The position numbers and the translations under genes were made by a program. A DNA stretch of 41,310 bases from CAG-217 sp963642245. Its GTDB lineage: Bacteria > Bacillota > Clostridia > Oscillospirales > Acutalibacteraceae. The stretch covers positions 1 to 41,310 of the forward strand of contig CAVIFY010000016.1 of the NCBI GenBank assembly GCA_963642245.1, written 5' to 3'. Positions 7,302 through 14,643 of the stretch are shown here, one piece after another. Numbering within the stretch: position 1 is the first letter of the stretch; each line of letters starts with the position of its first letter. The notes under the pieces were generated by a model, which saw nothing but the letters and a program-made list of their open reading frames with translations, had not been told where the DNA came from and searched no databases.

Positions 7302-7981
7302 TTCAGTATATCGGCGGTGAATTTCTTGGCGTGGTCCAGTGCCTCCTGGGAATAGACCTGGTAGTCATAGTCCGTCACTTGGCGGAAGGTCAGCGCCGTG
7401 GCGGGCAACGGGTGCTCCTGGCTGCGGTCCAGGCAAAAGCTGTAAAGGGTCGGATCGCTGCAGGTGGTCACTGCCTGGTATTCTCGGCAGGGTAGGGTGC
7501 GCTGGTACAGGTCCATGTATTCCATGGGGCGGACAAACAGCAGGTATTTGTGCCCCACCGCCAGGGGCAAGCCGTTGCCGGTTTCACAGTGCAGCTTGCC
7601 GTCGCTCATTTTTTCCATGGACATGAATAGATACACCACCACCGTGTTGCCCGCCTGCTCCCGATCGGTGGTCTTTAGCACCTTGGCGGTGTAGCGCAGG
7701 TTGTTGTAGGTGGGCTGCATACCGGTGATTTCTACTTGCAGGGGGATCCGGTCTTGCAGCTGCTCTACCGCTACGCTTATGTCTAACATTTCTGCCGCCG
7801 CGTTGCGCTCCTCTTGGTAATCGACCGGCAGATCGCAGATGGCCGCCGCCACCTTGTCCGGGTCCTCTAAGTCGTGGGAGCGGGTGGCCCGCAGCACAAT
7901 GCCGAACACCACGGCGCACAGCAGCAGGATCAGGCAGCCCAGCGCCAGCCCCTGTTGCATAGTCAGTTGTTTTTTACGCAA
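7277..7981 (-). CDS. Membrane-anchored extracytoplasmic protein of the ABC operon, unknown function
   Basis: I do not recognise this 234-residue protein. It begins with a basic stretch (MRKKQ) and one hydrophobic span at about residues 9-31. A soluble domain of about 200 residues follows, which by the positive-inside rule would face outside the cell. The start is a TTG at 7979-7981 with GGAGG nine bases upstream; the first ATG, seven codons in, has no such site. It overlaps the end of the ABC ATPase gene by eight bases, so it is the last gene of the operon and probably a partner of the transporter. Just downstream, its last codons are duplicated beyond a palindromic element. Confidence 0.75.
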   Translation of the reverse strand: MRKKQLTMQQGLALGCLILLLCAVVFGIVLRATRSHDLEDPDKVAAAICDLPVDYQEERNAAAEMLDISVAVEQLQDRIPLQVEITGMQPTYNNLRYTAKVLKTTDREQAGNTVVVYLFMSMEKMSDGKLHCETGNGLPLAVGHKYLLFVRPMEYMDLYQRTLPCREYQAVTTCSDPTLYSFCLDRSQEHPLPATALTFRQVTDYDYQVYSQEALDHAKKFTADILKHYGVTAK

Positions 7982-8606
7982 GGTGCCCCGCCTCCATTCG
8001 CAGTATTTTGGTGCACAGGTGCTCCAGACTGGCCCGGTCGTGGCTGGCGATGAGAAAGGTGGTGCCCGCCTCCCGGTTCATACGGAGGATCTCCGCCTCC
8101 AGCACCTCCACGCTGGCGTCGTCCAGCGCGTTGGTGGGTTCGTCCAGCAGCACCAGCTCCGGCCGGTTCATCAGCGCCTGGATCAGGCTGACCTTTTGGC
8201 ACATACCCAGGGAGTATTTTTTCATGGGGCGCCGGTCCGCCGGGTCCAGCCCAAAGCGGGTGAGCCAGTTGTCCAGTTCGCTGTCACTGATCTTGTGATC
8301 GGACAAGTCGTTGAGCATTTGCAGATTTTGGCGGCCGCTTAAGTATTCGTAGAGAAACACATTTTCGATCACCAGCCCCACATGGGGCGCATATACCCCG
8401 TTGCCTACCCGGGTGTTGCCTACGGTGGCTGTGCCGGCGGTGGGGGTCATCAGCCCGGCAATGGCCCGCAGCAGCATGGTCTTGCCGCAGCCGTTTTGCC
8501 CGGCCAGGCCGTAAATACCGCCGCTTTCCAGGGCCAGGTCTATGTGGTCCAGCACGGTCTTGCCACGCAGGGTCTTGGTATAGTCTTGCAGTAGGATGTT
8601 TGGCAT
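7974..8606 (-). CDS. ABC transporter ATP-binding protein
   Basis: A 210-residue nucleotide-binding subunit. It has Walker A GQNGCGKT at residues 36-43, a divergent signature (SLGMCQK instead of LSGGQ) near 141-147, Walker B with LVLLDEPTNALD, and the switch histidine in IASHD. Short ATPases with SLGM signatures usually serve ABC-2 type exporters such as those for bacteriocins, lantibiotic immunity or drugs. The ATG at 8604-8606 follows GAGGTGG. The two upstream genes are polytopic membrane proteins that would form its permease; the downstream gene overlaps it. The substrate is unknown. Confidence 0.9.
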   Translation of the reverse strand: MPNILLQDYTKTLRGKTVLDHIDLALESGGIYGLAGQNGCGKTMLLRAIAGLMTPTAGTATVGNTRVGNGVYAPHVGLVIENVFLYEYLSGRQNLQMLNDLSDHKISDSELDNWLTRFGLDPADRRPMKKYSLGMCQKVSLIQALMNRPELVLLDEPTNALDDASVEVLEAEILRMNREAGTTFLIASHDRASLEHLCTKILRMEAGHLA

Positions 8607-8614
8607 AGTCCACC

Positions 8615-9361
8615 TCACAAAATATCTTTTGTTTTCAGCACCCGGCCCCAGAGCAGCACCCACACCGCCAGCAGTGCGCTGCCGACGGCGTAGTAGCCCC
8701 ACAGGGGATAGGCAAAGAGCGTTTCGTCCGTGGGGAATGCGCTGCACAGGCACCAGAGCATCGGGTCGTATTGGCGCAGAGACACCGGCAGCAAAAACAG
8801 TGCCATCACCGCCAACAAAAAGGCGGCGGCACCCAGCAGTACGCCTGCTTTTTCGCCCCGGGTCACGCACAGACCGGCGCACAGCACCGCAAAGCCAAAG
8901 AGCACCAGCGTATCGCTAAACAGGCTGATCCCTATTAGCCACGCTGTGGCCCCGGCAGGCAGGGCGTGGACGGCTACCGTGGCACACAGCGCCTGGGTGC
9001 CGCAATACAGCAGGTTGTACAGCAGAGTCACTGCCAGCAGTCGCCCCATTTCTGCCCGGTAAAAGCGCAGATAGCGCCCCCGGCGGGTGGCGGCGAATAC
9101 CCCTTTTACTTGGTATCCCCGGCTGAACAGCCCGCCCAGCAGGGGCACGCCGATCAGCAGGTGCAGCAGACTGCGCAGCACTTGGGGATCGGTGCTGTTC
9201 TCCGTCAGCATCAGCTCCGTTCCCTCCCGGGCGGTCAGATAGGCCGCAGTCCAGGTGTCCACAGGGGTCTGGTGCAGTTGGAACAGACCGTGCAGTCCGC
9301 CCAGCAGCCCCAGTGCGCAGATGACCAGCGGGTAGCGGTTGTAGGCAAGGGCGCGCTTCAT
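8615..9361 (-). CDS. Polytopic membrane protein, probable ABC-2 type permease subunit
   Basis: A hydrophobic 248-residue protein with about six membrane spans and no recognisable catalytic motif. It starts at the ATG at 9359-9361, overlapping the stop of the upstream permease by four bases (ATGA), and ends eight bases before the ATPase gene. Position, size and composition point to one half of an exporter permease, with the 275-residue neighbour as the other half. No sequence motif fixes a family, so this call rests on context. Confidence 0.7.
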   Translation of the reverse strand: MKRALAYNRYPLVICALGLLGGLHGLFQLHQTPVDTWTAAYLTAREGTELMLTENSTDPQVLRSLLHLLIGVPLLGGLFSRGYQVKGVFAATRRGRYLRFYRAEMGRLLAVTLLYNLLYCGTQALCATVAVHALPAGATAWLIGISLFSDTLVLFGFAVLCAGLCVTRGEKAGVLLGAAAFLLAVMALFLLPVSLRQYDPMLWCLCSAFPTDETLFAYPLWGYYAVGSALLAVWVLLWGRVLKTKDIL

Positions 9362-10185
9362 AAACAGTTCCTCAATTTCTTTGGTACGATCAGCGCCGGT
9401 AGGAATGCCAGCGCCAGGTAAAAGGCCATACAGATGGCAAAGCCGGCAGGGGTCGGGTCAGTGGGGTTCATCCCGTATAGATAGCTGAGAATATTCAGCG
9501 GCCATTCCGGCGTTAAGATCAGCAGGTATTCAATGCCCTGTACCACCAAAAATAGGATGGTGTAGGTAAAAATGCGGTTGCGAACGAAAAAGGAGAATTG
9601 CCAGGCTGCCACTGCAAACAACCCGGCGACCAGGGCGGACAGCAGCATATAAAGCAGATAGTACAGATAAGGCGAGTACAGATACAGATGCTGGAAAAAG
9701 AAGTGCGGATCACTGACATGATACCAGTATGTATAATCTTGAAACAGATCCCAGCCGTAGCGCTGGGTGCCGTTTAAGGGAAAGGCGATCAGGCACAGCC
9801 CCATATTCAGCGCCTGGGTGGCAAATATGGGCAAAAAGCCGCCGCAAAAGACGGCGACCAGTTTGGAGCGATAGTAACGGCCAATGCCCATTTTGCACAG
9901 CAGCGGCGCCAGTAGGTGATTGTTGCGCTCATACAGGGAGCTGTCAGAAAAAGGAATGCAGGCCAAAATCGGAAACAGATACATAAAGTACGGTGTGGTA
10001 AAACTGAGTCCGTGGGTAGAATATGCACTGTACGGCGTGGGCTGGGCAATGGCGTCCAGGTGAATGTTGCGTAGGCACATGGCCACAAAGTAGCCCACGG
10101 CATACAACACCGCAAAGGCCATAGCGACCCAAAATCCAGGCGACCGCACCAGCAGCCGCATTTGATAGCGCAAGCATTTTTTCAT
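9358..10185 (-). CDS. Polytopic membrane protein, probable ABC-2 type permease subunit
   Basis: First gene of the four-gene ABC operon. The 275-residue product has about six hydrophobic spans, beginning at residues 17-36 (FWVAMAFAVLYAVGYFVAM). A tyrosine-rich region at about 150-190 is unusual. The ATG at 10183-10185 follows AGAGGGG. A TATAAT lies about 45 bases upstream on the minus strand, but its -35 box is poor. The overlap with the next gene implies coupled translation, as expected for a heteromeric permease. Confidence 0.72.
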   Translation of the reverse strand: MKKCLRYQMRLLVRSPGFWVAMAFAVLYAVGYFVAMCLRNIHLDAIAQPTPYSAYSTHGLSFTTPYFMYLFPILACIPFSDSSLYERNNHLLAPLLCKMGIGRYYRSKLVAVFCGGFLPIFATQALNMGLCLIAFPLNGTQRYGWDLFQDYTYWYHVSDPHFFFQHLYLYSPYLYYLLYMLLSALVAGLFAVAAWQFSFFVRNRIFTYTILFLVVQGIEYLLILTPEWPLNILSYLYGMNPTDPTPAGFAICMAFYLALAFLPALIVPKKLRNCL

Positions 10186-10302
10186 TCTGATCCCCTCTTG
10201 ATTTTTATTTGGTGCAAAAAGTTCTTTCTATTATATAGTGTGGCAAAATGGGGGAATACGCCAAAAAAATGGCAAAAATTTACAAAATCCGATGAAAAAG
10301 TA

Positions 10303-10330
10303 TAAAAATAGACGGCAGAAAACTGCCGTC
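10303..10330 (-). terminator. Intrinsic terminator of the gltX-to-small-ORF run
   Basis: Minus strand GACGGCAG, four-base loop, CTGCCGTC, then TATTTTTATA. It starts about 12 bases after the 85-residue ORF ends. Confidence 0.85.
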
Positions 10331-10341
10331 CGCTGATTTGG

Positions 10342-10599
10342 TTATAACTGATTTTCTTCTTGATAGGCTTTGCTTTGCTCCACATGGGCCACATCCGGAA
10401 TGGGGGTGCGCATTTCCGTTTTGCCGTCCGGCTGGACGGTGGGGTTGGTAATGTTCTCGCAGTAGCGGGCGGTGACCTCGCCGGTGGTCAGGGCGTACTT
10501 CTCGCGATAATCCCGGTAACGGCCGGGTGCGTGGCGCACCGGCGCGTCCCAGTTGTTCAGGCTGTTTTCCGTTTGGGGAAAGTGGCGGTTATTCTGCAT
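10342..10599 (-). CDS. Small hypothetical protein, 85 residues
   Basis: I do not recognise this protein. It is hydrophilic, rich in Asn, Arg, Glu and Pro, with no membrane span, no cysteine pair and no repeat; the middle reads APGRYRDYREKYALTTGEV. The ATG at 10597-10599 lies inside the last codons of the 51-residue ORF (11-base overlap), and it has no separate ribosome binding site of quality. It is therefore probably translated by coupling. The overlap suggests a two-component unit such as paired small proteins, but no known toxin or antitoxin motif is visible. Confidence 0.6.
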   Translation of the reverse strand: MQNNRHFPQTENSLNNWDAPVRHAPGRYRDYREKYALTTGEVTARYCENITNPTVQPDGKTEMRTPIPDVAHVEQSKAYQEENQL

Positions 10600-10744
10600 G
10601 GTCGCACAGCTGCGCCGCCACGGCCTTTAAGTCCTCCAGGGAATTGATCTTGGCGCCGGATTGGATGATATTCTCTTTTACGCTCTCCGGCAGGGCGTTA
10701 AAGTATTGGTTCATCTCCGGCGTTAAATGAAATAAATCGGGCAT
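10589..10744 (-). CDS. Small hypothetical protein, 51 residues
   Basis: The translation begins MPDLFHLTPEMNQYFNALPE and ends VAAQLCDHAE. It looks like a small helical protein. The ATG at 10742-10744 sits behind a perfect AAGGAGG, so it is a real translation start. The ribosome binding site and start codon lie inside a 20-bp hairpin (10734-10780). It follows the EamA transporter gene on the same strand by 42 bases and overlaps the next small ORF by 11. I cannot name its function. Confidence 0.65.
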   Translation of the reverse strand: MPDLFHLTPEMNQYFNALPESVKENIIQSGAKINSLEDLKAVAAQLCDHAE

Positions 10745-10780
10745 ACTGAAAACCTCCTTCGGTTTTAGTATGCCCGATTT
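10734..10780 (-). promoter_or_regulatory. Long hairpin covering the ribosome binding site and start of the 51-residue ORF
   Basis: In the minus-strand RNA the two arms (10761-10780 and 10734-10754) pair over 20 bp with one bulged base; the loop is GAAGGA. The AAGGAGG site straddles loop and stem, and the ATG is inside the stem. The hairpin begins seven bases after the EamA stop codon. The sequence after it (TATTTCATTTAA) is only moderately T-rich, so translation control or attenuation is more likely than plain termination. Confidence 0.7.
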
Positions 10781-10786
10781 TTGCGC

Positions 10787-11725
10787 TCATTTGTTGTTTG
10801 ATTTTTCCAATTTTTGCGGTTTTTCGTAGGCGGCCAGCAGCGCACCCAGCAGCACTACCAGGGCGCAGATGATGTCCTTGGTGCCGGGGACCTGGTGCAA
10901 AAGCAGATAGGAGAACGGCAGCGACCAGGCGGCGTAAGTGATATTCAGGGGCATGGCCTTGCCGGTGCCCAGCTTGCCCAGCGCCTTATAATAGCACAGG
11001 TAAGAGGCGGTGCCGCACAGGGCGGACAGGGCGATGATCCACAGCGCCCGGGTGCCGAACAGCCCGGCGGTAAAGCCCCAGCCCTTGCAGGCAGGCAGCA
11101 GAATGACCGCATAGGTCAGCGCCGACACCGGCTGGCGAATTTGCAGCGCCTGGGCGTTGGTAACGGTACTGCTTTGCAGCCCGTAGGTGCAGATGACCCC
11201 CTCCGCTGCCCAGCCGATACAGCACAGCAGCGCGCAGCCAAAGCCCAGCAGCTGCCCCTTAGGCAGCGCTGCGCCGGGGGTGTAGCCCAGGGCGATCACC
11301 CCGCCGATACTCAGCGCCAGACCGATCAGGCCGGTAGGGCGCAATTTCTCTTTTAAGAAGAAGTGGGCCAGCACCGTGCCCAGTGCCGGGTACAGCGCGG
11401 AGATGATGGCGGTGTACGCCGGGCCGATGGCGTTAATGGCCAGCACATAGCCGGTCATACCCACCGGACCGCCCAGCAGCGCGCCCAGCGCCACAAAGCG
11501 GCCGCCCCGGGTGCGCAGCGCTTGCCAAACCGCCTTGTACTGGCGGCGCAGCCCGGTGTAGCCCAGCATCCACAGGGAAGAGCACAGGTCGTGCAAAAAG
11601 GTGCTGGCAAAGGGCGCCAGTACCGCTGCTTTGGGGTCGCCGGTAAACACCGGCAGCGCCAGCGCCATACCCAGTATTACCGTGTCCAGCGCCCAAAGGG
11701 CGCCGCCTGCCAGTCCGGTCAGCAT
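10787..11725 (-). CDS. EamA/DMT-family transporter
   Basis: A 312-residue integral membrane protein with about ten hydrophobic spans in two similar halves, the pattern of the drug/metabolite transporter superfamily. The end of the first half has the typical SALYPALGTVLAHFFLKEKLRPTGL, with a glutamate before a lysine-rich turn, and the second half has TASYLCYYKALGKLGTGKAMPL. It starts at the ATG at 11723-11725 behind AGGAGGAGCC, ten bases after hemW. The substrate is unknown: family members export or import amino acids, nucleotides and other small molecules. Confidence 0.85.
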   Translation of the reverse strand: MLTGLAGGALWALDTVILGMALALPVFTGDPKAAVLAPFASTFLHDLCSSLWMLGYTGLRRQYKAVWQALRTRGGRFVALGALLGGPVGMTGYVLAINAIGPAYTAIISALYPALGTVLAHFFLKEKLRPTGLIGLALSIGGVIALGYTPGAALPKGQLLGFGCALLCCIGWAAEGVICTYGLQSSTVTNAQALQIRQPVSALTYAVILLPACKGWGFTAGLFGTRALWIIALSALCGTASYLCYYKALGKLGTGKAMPLNITYAAWSLPFSYLLLHQVPGTKDIICALVVLLGALLAAYEKPQKLEKSNNK

Positions 11726-11735
11726 AGGCTCCTCC

Positions 11736-12767
11736 TTAGTCCAGTAATTCTGCCAAAATGGTGTTCGATACCAGCATACCCCGGGGGGTAAAGGCAATGC
11801 GGCCATTGGTGCGGCGCATAAAGCCCCCGGCAATGTACGGCGCCGGGTCGCAGGCGAGCCAGTCCTCCGGTATGCCCCGGTTCAGCCGCAGGCCTAAGAG
11901 GATCTGCTCCTCCCGGTCGCCGCCGGGGCCTTCGTCCTGCCAGGCCCAGTCCCGGTCAAAGTAAAAGCGCCGACCGTTCCACAGCGAGTGGGCGCTGGGT
12001 CCCAGTCCCAGGTACGGCTCCAGCAGCCAGTATTTCAAATTGTGGCGGCTCTCGTACCCCGGGCGGGCAAAGTTGCTGATCTCGTACTGGGCAAAGCCCA
12101 GCTGCCCCAGCCGCTCCACCGTTTGCAGGTACATTTGGCACACCGTGTCCTCCTCCGGCAGCGCCAGCTTGGCTTGCAGCCGATCAAAGGGGGTGCCCGG
12201 CTCGATCTTCAGCAGATAGGCGCTGATGTGGGTCACCTGCATACGGTCAATAAAGGCAAAGGTCTGCTCCAGGCTGTCCATGGTCTGCTTGGGGGTGCCC
12301 AGCATCACATCCAGGCTGATGTTGCCAATGCCCGCCGCCTTGGCTGCGGCTACGGTGCGAGCCACTTCCACGCTGCCGGCACGGCGCCCCAGGGCGAACC
12401 GCTCCCGGTCCACAGCGCTTTGCATACCGATACTCACCCGGTTGATCCCCGCCGCCGCGTACTGCTCCATATCCCGGGTCAGGTCCTTGGAGGGGTTGCA
12501 CTCTACGGTGATCTCCGCCGCCGGGTCAATGGTAAAGTGCTCCCGCACCGCCTGCAAAATGCCGGTGAGCACCCGAGGCTCCAGTATGGAGGGGGTGCCG
12601 CCGCCAAAGTACACCGTGTCAAAGCTGCCGGAGTAGTCCTGCATTTGCGCTCCCAGCTTCTCGGCAAAAGCGTCGGCAGCCGCCGGGGTGTACTTGGTGC
12701 TGTAAAAATCGCAGTACGGGCACTTGGAAAAACAAAAAGGAATATGAATATAAAGACCTGCGGCCAT
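11736..12767 (-). CDS. hemW: HemW-like radical SAM protein
   Basis: A radical S-adenosylmethionine protein of the HemW branch (heme chaperone, formerly annotated as oxygen-independent coproporphyrinogen oxidase-like). The cluster motif is C12, C16 and C19 in FCFSKCPYC. The HNxxYW motif that separates HemW from true HemN is at residues 242-247 (HNLKYW). The C-terminal block FTPRGMLVSNTILAELL is typical. At 343 residues it is slightly shorter than most members (about 375), but both ends look intact. The ATG at 12765-12767 follows AAAGGAG. Placement directly after typA/lepA-type GTPases is common in Firmicutes. An alternative role in heme synthesis is unlikely given the HNxxYW motif. Confidence 0.92.
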   Translation of the reverse strand: MAAGLYIHIPFCFSKCPYCDFYSTKYTPAAADAFAEKLGAQMQDYSGSFDTVYFGGGTPSILEPRVLTGILQAVREHFTIDPAAEITVECNPSKDLTRDMEQYAAAGINRVSIGMQSAVDRERFALGRRAGSVEVARTVAAAKAAGIGNISLDVMLGTPKQTMDSLEQTFAFIDRMQVTHISAYLLKIEPGTPFDRLQAKLALPEEDTVCQMYLQTVERLGQLGFAQYEISNFARPGYESRHNLKYWLLEPYLGLGPSAHSLWNGRRFYFDRDWAWQDEGPGGDREEQILLGLRLNRGIPEDWLACDPAPYIAGGFMRRTNGRIAFTPRGMLVSNTILAELLD

Positions 12768-12799
12768 ACTTCACACTCCTTTTTGCGTTCATTTTTGTT

Positions 12800-14635
12800 T
12801 TATTTTCTGCGGCTTTCCGCTTTCAGTCGCAGGGATTTGTCCAAGATGGTCTTGCGCAGACGAATGCTCTTGGGGGTCACTTCCAGCAGCTCATCGTCTG
12901 CCAGGAATTCCATGCTCTGTTCCAGGGACAGGGTGGTGGGGGGCACCAGTTTCAGCGCCTCGTCGGAGCCGCTGGCCCGGGTGTTGGTCACATGCTTCTT
13001 TTTGCACACATTGCACACAATGTCCTCGTCCTTGGCGCATTCGCCCACGATCATACCCTCGTACACCTCAATGCCGGGGCCAACGAACAGCCGCCCGCGG
13101 TCCTGGGTGTTCCACAGGCCGTAGCCGCTGGTGGTGCCGGTCTCGTGCACCACGATGGAGCCGTGGGTGCGGGTAGCGATCTCACCCTTGTACGGCTCAT
13201 ACCCGGCAAACAGCTGGTTCATAATGCCGTTGCCGTTGGTGTCCGTCAAGAACTCGCTGCGGTAGCCGATCAGCCCGCGAGAGGGGATCTTGATCTCCAG
13301 GTGGGTCATGCCGGTGGAGCGGGTGTCCATATTCTCGATCTCGCCCTTGCGGGAGCACAGCTTCTCCATCACGGCGCCTACATAGGCCTCCGGCACTTCA
13401 ATGATGGCCAGCTCCATCGGCTCCAGGGTCTTGCCGGTCTGGGGGCCTTTCTTCAGAATGACCTGGGGACGGCTGACGGCGAACTCATAGTTCTCTCGCC
13501 GCATGGTCTCAATGAGAATGGACAGGTGCAGCTCGCCCCGACCGGATACCTTAAAGGTGTCCATACTGTCTGTTTCTTCTACCCGCATGGACACATTGGT
13601 CTCTACTTCCTTAAACAGCCGGTCCCGCAGGTTGCGGGAGGTGACATACTTGCCCTCGCGCCCGGCAAAGGGGGAGTCGTTGACCATAAAGTTCATGCTG
13701 ATGGTAGGCTCGTCGATCTTTACAAAGGGCAGCGGCTCCACGCACTCCGGGGCGCACAGGGTCTCGCCGATGTTCAGGTCCGCAATACCGGCCACGCAGA
13801 TCAGGTCGCCCATTACCGCTTCCTCTACCGGCACCCGCTTTAGCCCCTCAAACTGGTACAGCTTGGTGACGCGGATGTTCTCCCGGGTATCGTCCCGACG
13901 GCACAGCACATAAGGTGCGTTGACCTTTACGCTGCCCCGCTCCACACGGCCCACGCCGATGCGGCCCACATAGTCGTCATACTCCAAAGAGGAGAACAGC
14001 ACCTGGGTGGGGCCGTCCGGGTCGCCCTGGGGAGAGGGAATGTACTTTAAGATGGCGTCCAGCAGCGGGCGCATATCGCCGCTGCGCACCTCCGGCTCCG
14101 TGCCGGCGTAGCCGTCCTTGGCGGAGGCGTAGATCACCGGGAAGTCGATCTGGTCGTCGTCTGCGCCCAGCTCAATAAACAGGTCCAGCACCTCGTCCAC
14201 CACCTCGGCAGGGCGGGCGCCGTCTCGGTCGATCTTGTTGACCACCACCAGCGGGGTCTTGTGCAGGCCCAGCGCCTTCTTTAGCACAAAGCGGGTCTGG
14301 GGCATACAGCCCTCAAAGGCGTCTACCAGCAGCAGCACGCCGTCTACCATGGTGAGAATACGCTCTACCTCGCCGCCGAAGTCCGCATGGCCGGGGGTGT
14401 CTACAATGTTGATCTTGGTGTTGTTATAGTGAATGGAGGTGTTCTTGGACATAATGGTAATGCCCCGCTCACGCTCCAGGTCGTTGCTGTCCATGACCCG
14501 CTCTTCCACCACTTCATTTTGGCGGAAGGTGCCGCTCTGGCGCAGCATTTCGTCCACCAAGGTGGTCTTGCCGTGGTCTACATGGGCAATGATCGCAATG
14601 TTTTTAATGTCTTTTCTTGTACTCAAAGTGCTCAC
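12800..14635 (-). CDS. typA: Ribosome-associated GTPase TypA/BipA
   Basis: A translational GTPase that acts on the ribosome in 50S assembly and stress adaptation. The 611-residue product has the G1 loop AHVDHGKTT, switch I ERERGITI, G3 DTPGHADFGGEVER, G4 NKID and G5 SAKDG. EF-G-like domains III and V and the BipA-specific C-terminal domain follow (for example YRSEFLTDTNGNGIMN). The reading frame opens with GTG at 14633-14635. A TTG three codons in (14624-14626) has GGTGAG at better spacing and matches the usual family length, so either may be the true start. It lies eight bases after glnS. Confidence 0.95.
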   Translation of the reverse strand: MSTLSTRKDIKNIAIIAHVDHGKTTLVDEMLRQSGTFRQNEVVEERVMDSNDLERERGITIMSKNTSIHYNNTKINIVDTPGHADFGGEVERILTMVDGVLLLVDAFEGCMPQTRFVLKKALGLHKTPLVVVNKIDRDGARPAEVVDEVLDLFIELGADDDQIDFPVIYASAKDGYAGTEPEVRSGDMRPLLDAILKYIPSPQGDPDGPTQVLFSSLEYDDYVGRIGVGRVERGSVKVNAPYVLCRRDDTRENIRVTKLYQFEGLKRVPVEEAVMGDLICVAGIADLNIGETLCAPECVEPLPFVKIDEPTISMNFMVNDSPFAGREGKYVTSRNLRDRLFKEVETNVSMRVEETDSMDTFKVSGRGELHLSILIETMRRENYEFAVSRPQVILKKGPQTGKTLEPMELAIIEVPEAYVGAVMEKLCSRKGEIENMDTRSTGMTHLEIKIPSRGLIGYRSEFLTDTNGNGIMNQLFAGYEPYKGEIATRTHGSIVVHETGTTSGYGLWNTQDRGRLFVGPGIEVYEGMIVGECAKDEDIVCNVCKKKHVTNTRASGSDEALKLVPPTTLSLEQSMEFLADDELLEVTPKSIRLRKTILDKSLRLKAESRRK

Positions 14636-14643
14636 CCGAATTC

